Assembly (NCBI GenBank): GCA_037144255.1
Contig: JBAWXE010000002.1
Span: forward strand, 18,356 to 82,355
DNA: 64,000 nt
Reading direction: 5' to 3'
Source: JBAWXE01 sp037144255
GTDB taxonomy: Bacteria; Bacteroidota; Bacteroidia; Chitinophagales; Chitinophagaceae
Made by a program: the position numbers and the translations under genes. How positions within the stretch are numbered: the first letter of the stretch is position 1; every line of letters starts with the position of its first letter. Of this stretch, positions 8,514 to 17,764 are shown one piece after another. Below the pieces are notes generated by a model. That model saw only the letters and a program-made list of their open reading frames with translations, searched no databases and had not been told where the DNA came from.

Positions 8514-10745
8514 TTAAAGTTCGTCTTTATTGAATTCAGTCAATGAAAAATTTACACCGACAAATACTGAGCGGTATAGTGCTGGTACAGAAGCATAACG
8601 GGTACTACCGTCAGTTGAATATCTATAACCAAATACATTATGCTGGTTGGTAATATTATCTACACCAAAGTATATTACCGAGAACCATTTATGAATAGTT
8701 CTCAAGTAATTGATGGTCAATGATAAGTTTTGATAATCAGGTGTTCTGTCACTCATAAATTTCTCAGGATGTGCCGCATAGTCATAATTCGGGTTATAAT
8801 ACGGCCTTCCGCTACCATAGCCATAGCTTACGTTCAATTGTGTATGCCATTGATCAATATAATACTTGGTAATGATATTGAGTGTATGGTCAGAAATGAA
8901 GTCTGGCGTGGCTTCCATTGGATAGTTTTTATATAACCTGCGTGTATCTATATAACTATAAGATATCCAATAGTCAAGGTTCTTAATTGTTTTCTTATCT
9001 CTTACAAAAAACTCTAAACCCTTTGCATAACCATGACCCGAATTATTAACAAGGGTAGTATTATTCAGTGTTCTATATGGGTTAGGATCAAATGGTAAAT
9101 TGGTAGCTAACAATTCTCTTACCAATTGATTATAATCCTTATAGTATGCTTCTACACGTATGGTTCTATCTCCCTTCATCCATTGGTAGTTGGCTATATA
9201 GTGGGTAGATTGTTGCATTTGCAGTCCCTTATTATCATATAACAGGTATGATATATCAGGTATTTGGTAAAACAATCCACTTGCCAATGAGAACTGACCA
9301 TGAGTTCCCGCTCTCAAAGCCATTGCCAGTCTTGGTCCCAGATCAGTTTGGTTCAACATTGCACTATGTTCATATCTGATACCCGGTTTTATAGCAAACC
9401 AATATATTGGGCTCCAGTCAGCTTCTATATAGCCTGCAGCCTGTGTTTCAGTAAAACTATTCTTAGTAGACCATTTAGCAGTATCAAATTTCTTACTATA
9501 ATTAAAATTCTGCAATTCTCCACCAGCTAAAAAACTCAGTTTACTTGCTGCAAACCATTTAGCTTCTGCGCGAAACTGTGCTCTATCATCTTTGCCCAAA
9601 GAAGTATAAGCGCCGTAATTCACATCATCCTGATTGAAACTATATGAAGCAGCTGTATAGAAACTCCATTTATTTTTGAATTGTTGTCTATAGGATATGG
9701 TGCTGTATGCATTATCGTTTTTGATACCAAAGTTTAAATTCTCTCCTACTACGAATGGGCTGGGTACTATAGTACCACTTTCAAAGTGTGCATAATTTAC
9801 TAATACCTTGAGAATACCGTCTTTATTAGGTTTGTAGGTATATTTTGCTGAGCCGCCACCACCTTTTGGTACGTTATAAAAATCAAAATTGGTACTTGCT
9901 ATTCCATAAAATGGTTGCAGATTGTTATAATATCCTGTAGCCTCTATTGCACTTGTTTTGTACAGTTTGGCGCCTGATGCGTATACACCTGCCATATTGA
10001 TCCCTAAATTCACATTACTTTTATCGGGCAGATCAAGTGAATTCAGCTCTAATACCGATGACAGTGCCTGTCCGTAACGAGCACTATATCCACCGCTACT
10101 AAAGGCAATTCCTTTGAATTGAAAAGGAGAAAACCTGCTACGTGCCGCTACTCCGGGTGCTGTAGTGAAAAATGCACTTTGAGCTATCAGCTCATCTACC
10201 ACCATTGCAGCCTCACTAGCATCACCTCCTCTTACAAACAATCCTGTTTGTGTGCCTTGTTGTTGTGTACCCGGTAATGTTTGTATGGCTTTTACTATAT
10301 CTGCATTGGCACCTGCGGTGGTTACTATATCCAGTGGTTTCAATACTGTCTTATCTCTTTCATTAGATGCCTCAAAACTACCAGCAGTAACCGTTACAGA
10401 CTCCAGGTCATGCGCTGTAGATTTTAGTTTGAATTCCAGATTGCTGATATTGGCATTTACTTCTATGGGTTTACCTGCAGTAGCATACCCTATAGCAGAC
10501 ACTACAATTGTTTGATTACCTTTTTCTGTAGTGCTAAAATGAAAATGACCTAATGAATCAGAAGTACTGCCATCTAATGTGTTTTCCAGATACACGCTTG
10601 CACCTAATAAAGGTCTTCCTTTATCATCACTTACTTTTCCGCTTATGTTATATTGCCCGTTAGCAAAAGAACTACTCAACAAAAGTGCCACTATTGTCAT
10701 TAGTACTGTTCTTAATGTTATTGGGGCAGTGTATAGTTGTTGCAT
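8514..10745 (-). CDS. TonB-dependent outer-membrane receptor with carboxypeptidase-regulatory-like domain
   Basis: With ATG at 10745 the 743-residue protein has a signal peptide ending near SSSFANGQ. A carboxypeptidase-regulatory-like domain follows (ISGKVSDDKGRPLLGASVYL). Next come a plug domain (LPGTQQQGTQTGLFVRGGD, then ARYGQALSSVLEL) and a C-terminal beta-barrel ending in FVGVNFSLTEF. The reading frame stays open 33 codons further upstream, but that extension lacks a signal peptide and was rejected. Such receptors import siderophores, vitamins, oligosaccharides or peptides using TonB energy. The ligand cannot be read from sequence. No SusD-like gene follows; the next gene is the small helical secreted protein. 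Confidence 0.88.
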   Translation of the reverse strand: MQQLYTAPITLRTVLMTIVALLLSSSFANGQYNISGKVSDDKGRPLLGASVYLENTLDGSTSDSLGHFHFSTTEKGNQTIVVSAIGYATAGKPIEVNANISNLEFKLKSTAHDLESVTVTAGSFEASNERDKTVLKPLDIVTTAGANADIVKAIQTLPGTQQQGTQTGLFVRGGDASEAAMVVDELIAQSAFFTTAPGVAARSRFSPFQFKGIAFSSGGYSARYGQALSSVLELNSLDLPDKSNVNLGINMAGVYASGAKLYKTSAIEATGYYNNLQPFYGIASTNFDFYNVPKGGGGSAKYTYKPNKDGILKVLVNYAHFESGTIVPSPFVVGENLNFGIKNDNAYSTISYRQQFKNKWSFYTAASYSFNQDDVNYGAYTSLGKDDRAQFRAEAKWFAASKLSFLAGGELQNFNYSKKFDTAKWSTKNSFTETQAAGYIEADWSPIYWFAIKPGIRYEHSAMLNQTDLGPRLAMALRAGTHGQFSLASGLFYQIPDISYLLYDNKGLQMQQSTHYIANYQWMKGDRTIRVEAYYKDYNQLVRELLATNLPFDPNPYRTLNNTTLVNNSGHGYAKGLEFFVRDKKTIKNLDYWISYSYIDTRRLYKNYPMEATPDFISDHTLNIITKYYIDQWHTQLNVSYGYGSGRPYYNPNYDYAAHPEKFMSDRTPDYQNLSLTINYLRTIHKWFSVIYFGVDNITNQHNVFGYRYSTDGSTRYASVPALYRSVFVGVNFSLTEFNKDEL

Positions 10746-10771
10746 GATTTTATCTTCTATGAATATGGCTG

Positions 10772-10779
10772 CAAATCTA
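10772..10779 (-). promoter_or_regulatory. -7 box for the TonB receptor gene
   Basis: On the minus strand TAGATTTG matches the Bacteroidota TAnnTTTG -7 element. It lies 26 bases before the chosen ATG at 10745, implying a short leader. A convincing -33 TTG is not seen at the expected distance. Confidence 0.4.
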
Positions 10780-11018
10780 TTATGCGAAACCAGCTTTAGA
10801 AATATTATTTCGGTTAGAAATAGTAGTTTATCGGTAAATACCACAAAAAAGGCGGTGAGCTAAAAATTGCTGCTCTCCTTTCATAAAAAAACCACTTTTT
10901 TAGCACTCATCACACAATAAATTACATATAATTATTATTACATAAAATAGTCTTCCTTTGCTTTCAAAAAGCGATCTCCTTTTTACCTGTTAATAGCTGT
11001 TAAAAGGCCTTATTTTAC

Positions 11019-11049
11019 TTGTTAAAACGGGCTTTTTTCGTTATATTTG
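11019..11049 (+). promoter_or_regulatory. Bacteroidota sigma-type promoter of gyrB
   Basis: TTG at 11019-11021 is followed after 20 bases by TATATTTG at 11042-11049. This matches the Bacteroidota housekeeping promoter (-33 TTG, about 19-20 bases, -7 TAnnTTTG). Transcription would start near 11055, leaving a leader of about 95 bases that contains the hairpin listed next. Confidence 0.7.
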
Positions 11050-11082
11050 TCAGGTTATATCTACCACCCAAAAAGTAGGTAC

Positions 11083-11109
11083 ATGCCAGATTCTGAAGCT
11101 GGCATTTTT
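11083..11109 (+). terminator. Terminator-like hairpin inside the gyrB leader
   Basis: ATGCCAG (11083-11089) pairs with CTGGCAT (11099-11105) around a nine-base loop, and TTTTT follows directly. The hairpin sits downstream of the gyrB promoter and 41 bases before the gyrB ATG. It would therefore be transcribed in the gyrB mRNA and could act as an attenuator rather than as a gene-end terminator. Confidence 0.5.
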
Positions 11110-11150
11110 ATACATTTTTAAAAAACTGAAAACTTCGGAAACAGAATCAT

Positions 11151-13130
11151 ATGAGCACAGAAAACGAAGCGTTACAAGTGGCACCGGCAGACTATGGTGC
11201 GGATAGCATTCAGGTATTAGAAGGATTGGAAGCGGTGCGTATGCGCCCATCCATGTATATAGGCGATGTGGGAGTAAAAGGTCTACATCATCTAGTATAT
11301 GAGGTAGTAGATAACTCAATTGATGAGGCGCTCGCAGGCTATTGTAATAATATCACCGTTACTATCCATGAAAACAATTCTATCAGTGTACAGGATGATG
11401 GTCGTGGTATCCCTACAGGTATAAATGCAAAGGAAGGCAAATCTGCATTGGAAATGGTAATGACCATACTACATGCTGGTGGTAAATTCGATAAAGATAG
11501 TTACAAGGTTTCCGGCGGTCTACATGGTGTGGGTGTTAGTTGCGTTAACGCATTAAGCTCTCATTTGCATGTTACCGTAGCGCGAGAGGGTAAAACCTTT
11601 GAGCAAGAGTATCAAAAAGGTGTACCAATGTATCAGGTTCGCGAAACTGGGGTTCCTTCTTCAGCTACAGGTACTTTAGTACATTTCCAACCTGATGCTA
11701 CTATTTTCAAAGACACTCATTATCATCGCGATATATTAGCAGGTCGTTTACGCGAGTTGTCATTCCTGAACAAGGGTATTCGTATCATACTCATTGATGC
11801 CCGCGAAATGACTGAAGAAGGGCAATTACCTACTGAAACCTTCTATAGTGAAGGTGGGATAGTAGAATTTGTGAAGATGCTGGATAACAATGCAAAACGT
11901 GACCCGTTACTTCCTAGTCCTATATATGTAGAAGCACATGATAAGGACACTAACGTAGCGGTAGATGTGGCTTTATCTTATAACACCAGTTACAGTGAGC
12001 ACATATTCTCTTATGTAAATAACATTAATACCATAGAAGGTGGTACACACGTAGCAGGTTTCCGCCGTGCCATTACTCGTGTATTCAAATCTTATGGCGA
12101 TAAGAACAAATTGTTTGAAAAAGCCAAAGTTGAAATTACAGGTGATGACTTCCGCGAGGGGTTAAGCGCAATTATTTCAGTTAAAGTTCCTGAACCTCAG
12201 TTCGAAGGTCAGACTAAAACAAAGCTGGGTAATAACGAGGTAATGGGTGTAGTAGATGTGTCAGTTAGCCGTGCATTAGAAGCTTATCTGGAAGAACATC
12301 CTAAAGAAGCTAAGGTGATCATAGATAAGATCATCATTGCTGCACAGGCCAGAGCTGCCGCACGTAAGGCACGTGAAATGGTTCAACGCAAAAGTGTATT
12401 GAGTGGTGGTGGAATGCCCGGCAAACTGGCCGACTGTTCAGAAAAAGACCCTGAAAAGTGTGAATTATACTTAGTAGAAGGGGACTCGGCCGGTGGTACT
12501 GCCAAACAAGGTCGCGACCGTAGCTATCAGGCTATCCTTCCTTTACGTGGTAAAATATTGAACGTAGAAAAAGCTCAGGAACATAAAATTTACGAGAACG
12601 AGGAAATAAAAAATATGTTCACCGCTTTAGGCGTTACCGTTGGTACACCTGACGATCCTAAAGAACTGAACCTTACAAAACTTCGTTACCATAAGATCAT
12701 CATCATGACCGATGCCGATGTGGATGGTTCTCACATCGCAACCCTTATTCTTACTTTCTTCTTCCGTTATATGAAGGAATTAGTACAACAAGGTCACGTA
12801 TACTTGGCACAACCACCATTATACTTGCTGAAAAGAGGTAAGGAACAAATGTATGCATGGACTGAAGAGGACCGTAAGAACGGTATACAAAAGCTAGGTC
12901 ATGGGAAAGAAGATGCTGTAGCTATACAACGATATAAGGGTCTTGGTGAAATGAACGCAGAGCAACTTTGGGATACAACCATGAATCCTGCTACTCGTAC
13001 TCTTAAGTTGGTGACTATCGAAAGTTCTATATATGCAGATGAGATATTCTCTATGCTAATGGGCGAGGATGTACCACCACGTCGCGACTTTATAGAAAAA
13101 AATGCTAAGTACGCTAAAATAGATGTGTAA
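11151..13130 (+). CDS. gyrB: DNA gyrase subunit B
   Basis: GyrB is the ATPase and TOPRIM subunit of gyrase, which introduces negative supercoils with GyrA. The 659-residue protein is the compact form lacking the roughly 165-residue insertion of E. coli GyrB. Key residues are visible: E51 and N55 in EVVDNSIDEALAGY, D82 in QDDGRGIPTG, the GGLHGVGVSCVNALS ATP lid, and TOPRIM E443 in VEGDSAGG with D521/D523/D525 in MTDADVDGSH. The C-terminal QRYKGLGEMNAEQLWDTTMN is diagnostic. ParE is the main alternative, but the motifs and leader favour GyrB. A hairpin follows the stop. Confidence 0.95.
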   Translation: MSTENEALQVAPADYGADSIQVLEGLEAVRMRPSMYIGDVGVKGLHHLVYEVVDNSIDEALAGYCNNITVTIHENNSISVQDDGRGIPTGINAKEGKSALEMVMTILHAGGKFDKDSYKVSGGLHGVGVSCVNALSSHLHVTVAREGKTFEQEYQKGVPMYQVRETGVPSSATGTLVHFQPDATIFKDTHYHRDILAGRLRELSFLNKGIRIILIDAREMTEEGQLPTETFYSEGGIVEFVKMLDNNAKRDPLLPSPIYVEAHDKDTNVAVDVALSYNTSYSEHIFSYVNNINTIEGGTHVAGFRRAITRVFKSYGDKNKLFEKAKVEITGDDFREGLSAIISVKVPEPQFEGQTKTKLGNNEVMGVVDVSVSRALEAYLEEHPKEAKVIIDKIIIAAQARAAARKAREMVQRKSVLSGGGMPGKLADCSEKDPEKCELYLVEGDSAGGTAKQGRDRSYQAILPLRGKILNVEKAQEHKIYENEEIKNMFTALGVTVGTPDDPKELNLTKLRYHKIIIMTDADVDGSHIATLILTFFFRYMKELVQQGHVYLAQPPLYLLKRGKEQMYAWTEEDRKNGIQKLGHGKEDAVAIQRYKGLGEMNAEQLWDTTMNPATRTLKLVTIESSIYADEIFSMLMGEDVPPRRDFIEKNAKYAKIDV

Positions 13131-13155
13131 TATATCTCATTATAAATAAGATTTG

Positions 13156-13195
13156 AAAGGGCTTTTTATTCTTAACGAAAGATAAAAAGCCCTTT
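13156..13195 (+). terminator. Terminator after gyrB
   Basis: AAAGGGCTTTTTAT pairs with ATAAAAAGCCCTTT around a short loop, giving a stem of about 13-14 bp. The A/T-rich arms supply the U-tract on either strand. It lies between gyrB and the isoaspartyl peptidase gene, so the latter probably has its own promoter. Confidence 0.65.
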
Positions 13196-13216
13196 AACTT
13201 TCAAATACTTTATAAA

Positions 13217-14146
13217 ATGTCTTCTTCCAATTTTGCAATAGCTATTCATGGTGGTGCAGGTACTATACTAAAAAGTACCATGACAAATAAACTGCAACAT
13301 CAGTATGAAAAGGCACTGGAAAATGCACTCAACGAAGGTTATACTATATTGAAAAATGGTGGTAGCAGTCTTGATGCAGTAGAAGCAGCTGTTACATCCA
13401 TGGAAGATTGTCCTTTATTCAATGCAGGTAAAGGTTCTGTATTTAACCATATTGGCGCACATGAAATGGATGCAGCTATCATGTTTGGTAAAACATTGGA
13501 AGCAGGCGCAGTATGTGGTGTTTCATATGTCAAGAATCCGGTAAAACTGGCAAGGGCTGTAATGGAGAAAAGCGGACATGTATTATTATGTGGACAGGGA
13601 GCTGAGCAATTCGCACAACAACATGGTTTGGATTTGGCTGATGACGATTATTTCTATAGTGAACTTCGTTATAAACAATGGCAGGAAGCCTTACAAGAAG
13701 GTAGCATCCTACTAGATCATAGTGAAAAGAAATTTGGCACTGTTGGTGCAGTAGCACTTGATATGAATGGGGATCTCTCTGCCTCTACCAGCACAGGTGG
13801 AATGACCAATAAACAATTTGGTCGTATAGGCGATAGTCCTCTCATCGGTGCTGGCACTTATGCCAACAATCATACTTGTGCTGTTTCCTGCACAGGGCAT
13901 GGCGAATTATTTATTCGTTCTGTAGTAGCATATGATGTCTCCTGCCTAATGGAGTATGCCGGCCTATCCTTACTGCAAGCCTGCGATAAAGTAGTAATGG
14001 ACAAACTTGTGAAAATAGGCGGAGAAGGTGGGCTAATAGCCATAGACCATCAAGGTAATATCTCAATGCCATTCAATAGTGAAGGTATGTACAGAGCTAG
14101 TCGTATTAAGGATGCAGAAGCAATAATTAGTATTTACAAAGATTAA
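13217..14146 (+). CDS. iaaA: Isoaspartyl peptidase / plant-type L-asparaginase (Ntn hydrolase)
   Basis: The 309-residue precursor belongs to the Ntn-hydrolase family that self-cleaves at a threonine to form alpha and beta subunits. The cleavage site is visible as FGTVGAVALD with T175 as the nucleophile, and the substrate loop STGGMTNKQFGRIGDSPLIG follows. The N-terminal IAIHGGAGTI is typical. The enzyme hydrolyses beta-aspartyl dipeptides and L-asparagine. Its neighbours are cyanophycinase and cyanophycin synthetase, so its likely job is splitting the beta-Asp-Arg dipeptide released from cyanophycin (inference from context). It converges on the cyanophycinase gene, and the two TAA stops overlap within one TTAA. 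Confidence 0.9.
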   Translation: MSSSNFAIAIHGGAGTILKSTMTNKLQHQYEKALENALNEGYTILKNGGSSLDAVEAAVTSMEDCPLFNAGKGSVFNHIGAHEMDAAIMFGKTLEAGAVCGVSYVKNPVKLARAVMEKSGHVLLCGQGAEQFAQQHGLDLADDDYFYSELRYKQWQEALQEGSILLDHSEKKFGTVGAVALDMNGDLSASTSTGGMTNKQFGRIGDSPLIGAGTYANNHTCAVSCTGHGELFIRSVVAYDVSCLMEYAGLSLLQACDKVVMDKLVKIGGEGGLIAIDHQGNISMPFNSEGMYRASRIKDAEAIISIYKD

Positions 14147-15021
14147 CCCTCATCGTTAATGATGATCTCTCTGCCTTCGAATTTTCGGGTTGCTATATTG
14201 TAAATATCTCCTACAGACATGATATTTACAATGATATTCTCTACAGATATGGGCTGACCAAATGTAATATCGGCTATGTTATTATAGTGGATGCTCTTAC
14301 CATCGATGATCACTACACTACCGGATCCTATGGCTTGTAGCTGCACTCCTCCAGTTACTATTACGCCTGTATCTTCACCAAGGCCTATACCTATTGTTCC
14401 GGGATTGGCAGCTACGGCCTGTGCTAGTCTGTTGAATCTACCTCTTTTATCAAAGTGCGAATCAATGATCACATTTTGTACTAAGCCAAGCCCTGTAGTG
14501 ATCTTTACTTCACCTTTCAGATGTGCCTGAGCTGCATTGCCTTCATATATCATAGTATTGCTCATAGCCATAGCACCAGCACTGGTACCTGCTATTACAA
14601 ACTTCTCTGTATCGTAACGTTCTTTAAGAATATCTAAGAATAGTGTACCACCAAAAATAGAAGATAAGCGTAATTGGTTTCCACCGGAGAACATTACACA
14701 ATCGCATTCTTTTAGTCTTTGTATATACTCCTGATTTGAGGCATCTTCTCTATTGCGGATACGTAAATGACCTATCTTGGCACAACCTAGTTTACTAAAA
14801 GCATGAACATAATTCTCTGCTACTTCATCAGGAATTGATGATGCTGTTGTGATCACTTCTACCACTGGAGCTTCCGTATGGTTCAATAACTTCACGATAT
14901 TCTTAAGTATGCCTAGTTCAAAGAAATTTAGCCTGTTACGTTCTATAATTCCTTTCTCCAGATCCGTGCCCTTATCTTCTGCACCGCCAATTGAAACCAA
15001 ATACCCTATAGGTGTCGACAA
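14143..15021 (-). CDS. cphB: Cyanophycinase
   Basis: Cyanophycinase is a serine peptidase of the S51 family that degrades cyanophycin to beta-Asp-Arg dipeptides. The 292-residue protein has the N-terminal YLVSIGGAEDKG, the nucleophile S147 in VIAGTSAGAMAMSNTM, and a later IIDSHFDKRGRFNRLAQA with the conserved His/Arg region. FSGGNQLRLS (111-120) and GIGLGEDTG are also family features. No ATG exists at the 5' end. The frame starts at TTG (15021), 32 bases after a TAAATTTG -7 box. It is divergent from cphA and overlaps the end of iaaA by four bases. Confidence 0.92.
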   Translation of the reverse strand: MSTPIGYLVSIGGAEDKGTDLEKGIIERNRLNFFELGILKNIVKLLNHTEAPVVEVITTASSIPDEVAENYVHAFSKLGCAKIGHLRIRNREDASNQEYIQRLKECDCVMFSGGNQLRLSSIFGGTLFLDILKERYDTEKFVIAGTSAGAMAMSNTMIYEGNAAQAHLKGEVKITTGLGLVQNVIIDSHFDKRGRFNRLAQAVAANPGTIGIGLGEDTGVIVTGGVQLQAIGSGSVVIIDGKSIHYNNIADITFGQPISVENIIVNIMSVGDIYNIATRKFEGREIIINDEG

Positions 15022-15053
15022 TAGTTGAAATTTTGACCAAAAAATGAAAGCTG

Positions 15054-15061
15054 CAAATTTA
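15054..15061 (-). promoter_or_regulatory. -7 box for cphB
   Basis: TAAATTTG on the minus strand matches TAnnTTTG and lies 32 bases before the TTG start of cyanophycinase. The -33 element is not clear. The box falls in the 98-base divergent gap shared with cphA, so the two genes could be co-regulated. Confidence 0.4.
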
Positions 15062-15119
15062 TCGATTTTATCCTATTTGTTGTATGGATTATTATTCTTT
15101 AACTTAATACAAAATTTGA

Positions 15120-17750
15120 ATGCCTATGAAGATCTTGGATATCAAAGTAATGAGTGGGCCGAATTACTGGTCAGCAAAAAGACATAAGCTGATAGTAATG
15201 CTCTTAGACCTTGAAGAAATGGAAGAAAGACCCACTGATAAGATACCGGGATTTCTGGAACGACTGAAAACATTCATGCCATCTTTATATGAGCATCGTT
15301 GCTCTGAAGGCGATCCTGGTGGCTTTTTCCAGCGCGTTAAAGAAGGCACATGGATGGGGCATGTAATAGAGCACATTGCTCTTGAATTGCAAACTCTGGC
15401 AGGAATGGATACCGGCTTTGGAAGAACAAGAGAAAGTGATAAAAAAGGAGTATATCATGTTGTATTCTCATATCAGGAGGCTAAAGCTGGTGTTTATACT
15501 GCAAAAGCTGCAGTTAAAATGGCAGAAGCCTTGGTAAATGGAGAAAACTATGCATTAGAAAATGACATCCAAACCCTTCGCGAGATACGTGAAGATGAAC
15601 GTCTGGGGCCTAGCACAGGTTCTATTGTTGAAGAAGCTATTCGCCGTCAGATACCCCATATAAGGCTTAACCGGCACTCTTTAGTACAACTAGGCTATGG
15701 TGTGAATCAATTACGTATACAAGCTACTATTGCCAGTACCACTAGCAGTATAGCTGTAGAAATAGCTTGCGATAAAGAAGAAACTAAAAATCTGCTAGAT
15801 GCTGCAGAGATACCTGTACCTAGAGGTAGGATCATATTCAATGAAGAAGAACTAAAGGAAGCTATTGATAAAATAGGTTATCCAATAGTTACCAAACCTG
15901 TAAATGGCAACCATGGAAAAGGTGCTACTACCAATATCACCAATTGGGAAGATGCTATAGAAGCATTAGCCGCTGCTAAAAAATACTCACGTTCTGTTAT
16001 TTGTGAGAAATTCATCACAGGACGAGATTTTCGTGTATTGGTGGTAAATTATAAGTTCGTAGCTGCGGCATTACGAACCCCTGCATTAGTTACAGGCGAC
16101 GGAAAACACACCATACAACAACTCATAAATATTGTAAATAGTGATCCCCGCAGAGGATACGGGCACGAGAAAGTCCTTACTGCTATCAAGATTGATGATT
16201 TTACCATGAATATCCTGGAAAAGAAGGGATATACATTAGAAACAATTATAGAAAAAAACGAAGAGCTCTGGTTGAAACCAACTGCAAATCTCAGCACTGG
16301 TGGTACCGCTACCGATGTTACTGACTTTGTACACCCGTCTAATATTTTCATGTGCGAGCGTATTGCACGTATTATAGGCTTGAATATTTGTGGAATTGAC
16401 ATTATGGCCGATGACCTATCAGTACCTATTACCGAAAATGGTGGTGCTGTGCTGGAAGTAAATGCAGCACCAGGATTCCGTATGCATCTGGATCCAACTG
16501 AGGGGCTGCCACGCAATGTAGCAGAAGCTGTTATCGATATGTTGTACCCTCAGGGCAATAGTGCACGTATTCCTATCATAGCCATTTCAGGTACTAATGG
16601 TAAAACCACTACAACTCGTCTGATAGCACATATAGTAAAACAAATGGGCCATAAGGTAGGTTATACCACAACAGATGGCGTATACATACAAAACCAACTC
16701 ATGATGAAAGGCGACTGTACAGGGCCGGTTTCAGCTGAGTTTGTTTTACGAGACCCCACAGTAGATTTTGCTGTATTAGAGTGTGCCCGTGGTGGTATAC
16801 TTAGAGCCGGACTTGGTTTCCACAATTGTGATATTGCTGTTGTTACCAATGTAGCAGAAGACCATTTGGGCTTACAAGGAATAGATACCATAGAAAAACT
16901 AGCTAGAGTAAAAGCTGTTATTACACAAACCGTATTGCCACATGGCTATGTGGTGCTGAATGCCGATGACGATCTGGTGTATGCCATGCATAAAGAAGTA
17001 GACTGTAAAGTAGCTTTCTTTTCTTTAGACGAAAAGAATCCTCGTATCGTAAAACATTGTGCTAAAGGTGGACTCGCTGCTGTTTACGAAAATGGTTATA
17101 TCACTTTACTCAAAGGCACATGGAAGATCCGTATTGAAAAAGTTACTGAGATCCCTCTTACTTTCTCGGGTAAGGCAGAATTCAATATTTCCAACGTATT
17201 GGCTGCTACATTAGCTGCTTATGTACGCGATTTCAAAACCGAAGATATCAAGCAAGCATTACAAACATTCGTTCCATCACCAGCACATACTCCTGGCCGT
17301 ATGAACATGTTCCACTTCAAGAATTTTACTGTGATGTTGGATTATGCGCATAATACGCATGGCATTCATGCCCTAGGCAAGTTCGTAAGTGCTATAGATG
17401 CTTCTGTAAAAGTAGGACTGGTAGCCGGTGTAGGTGATCGTAGAGATGAAGACATCATTTCTTTGGGCGAAGAATCTGCTAAAATATTTGATGAGATCAT
17501 TATCAGGCAAGATAAAAACCTTCGTGGTCGAACAGAACAGGAAATTATTGATTTGATAGTAAAAGGTATTAACCATATAGATCCGAAGAAGAAGATCACT
17601 GTTATACGAAATGAGAACCAAGCTATTGAATATGCCATCAAGAATGCTGTAAAAGACTCTTTCATTGTAGTTATCAGCGATGTGGTACCTGATGCTTTAG
17701 ATCAGGTAAAACGCTATAAAGACATTGAAGATGGTGCTTTGATAGTATAA
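15120..17750 (+). CDS. cphA: Cyanophycin synthetase
   Basis: CphA makes cyanophycin, a polymer of aspartate with arginine on each side chain, from Asp, Arg and ATP without ribosomes. The 876-residue length matches the family. The N-terminal domain (MKILDIKVMSGPNYWSAKRH) is followed by an ATP-grasp module at about 225-480 (VTKPVNGNHGKGATTNI, then EVNAAPGFRMHLDPTEG). A Mur-ligase-like module follows, with its P-loop SGTNGKTTTTR at about 490-500 and LDYAHNTHGIHAL later. The start could be M1 (15120) or M3. Divergent cphB and the nearby isoaspartyl peptidase complete the storage and recovery pathway. A strong terminator follows. Confidence 0.95.
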   Translation: MPMKILDIKVMSGPNYWSAKRHKLIVMLLDLEEMEERPTDKIPGFLERLKTFMPSLYEHRCSEGDPGGFFQRVKEGTWMGHVIEHIALELQTLAGMDTGFGRTRESDKKGVYHVVFSYQEAKAGVYTAKAAVKMAEALVNGENYALENDIQTLREIREDERLGPSTGSIVEEAIRRQIPHIRLNRHSLVQLGYGVNQLRIQATIASTTSSIAVEIACDKEETKNLLDAAEIPVPRGRIIFNEEELKEAIDKIGYPIVTKPVNGNHGKGATTNITNWEDAIEALAAAKKYSRSVICEKFITGRDFRVLVVNYKFVAAALRTPALVTGDGKHTIQQLINIVNSDPRRGYGHEKVLTAIKIDDFTMNILEKKGYTLETIIEKNEELWLKPTANLSTGGTATDVTDFVHPSNIFMCERIARIIGLNICGIDIMADDLSVPITENGGAVLEVNAAPGFRMHLDPTEGLPRNVAEAVIDMLYPQGNSARIPIIAISGTNGKTTTTRLIAHIVKQMGHKVGYTTTDGVYIQNQLMMKGDCTGPVSAEFVLRDPTVDFAVLECARGGILRAGLGFHNCDIAVVTNVAEDHLGLQGIDTIEKLARVKAVITQTVLPHGYVVLNADDDLVYAMHKEVDCKVAFFSLDEKNPRIVKHCAKGGLAAVYENGYITLLKGTWKIRIEKVTEIPLTFSGKAEFNISNVLAATLAAYVRDFKTEDIKQALQTFVPSPAHTPGRMNMFHFKNFTVMLDYAHNTHGIHALGKFVSAIDASVKVGLVAGVGDRRDEDIISLGEESAKIFDEIIIRQDKNLRGRTEQEIIDLIVKGINHIDPKKKITVIRNENQAIEYAIKNAVKDSFIVVISDVVPDALDQVKRYKDIEDGALIV

Positions 17751-17764
17751 TGAGATGAATAACA

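Larger units (their letters stand above)
10746..11150. other. Divergent intergenic region between TonB receptor and gyrB
   Basis: These 405 bases contain no credible gene. They hold a -7-like box for the receptor at the left end, an AT-rich middle, and at the right end the gyrB promoter and a terminator-like hairpin in the gyrB leader, each listed separately. The middle part (about 10,860-11,015) shows nothing I can support. Confidence 0.6.

Noticed and set aside
16049..16516. 155-residue open frame opposite cphA
   Set aside because: It lies wholly antisense to a strongly supported cyanophycin synthetase, has no recognisable domain, and its composition follows the codon pattern of cphA.
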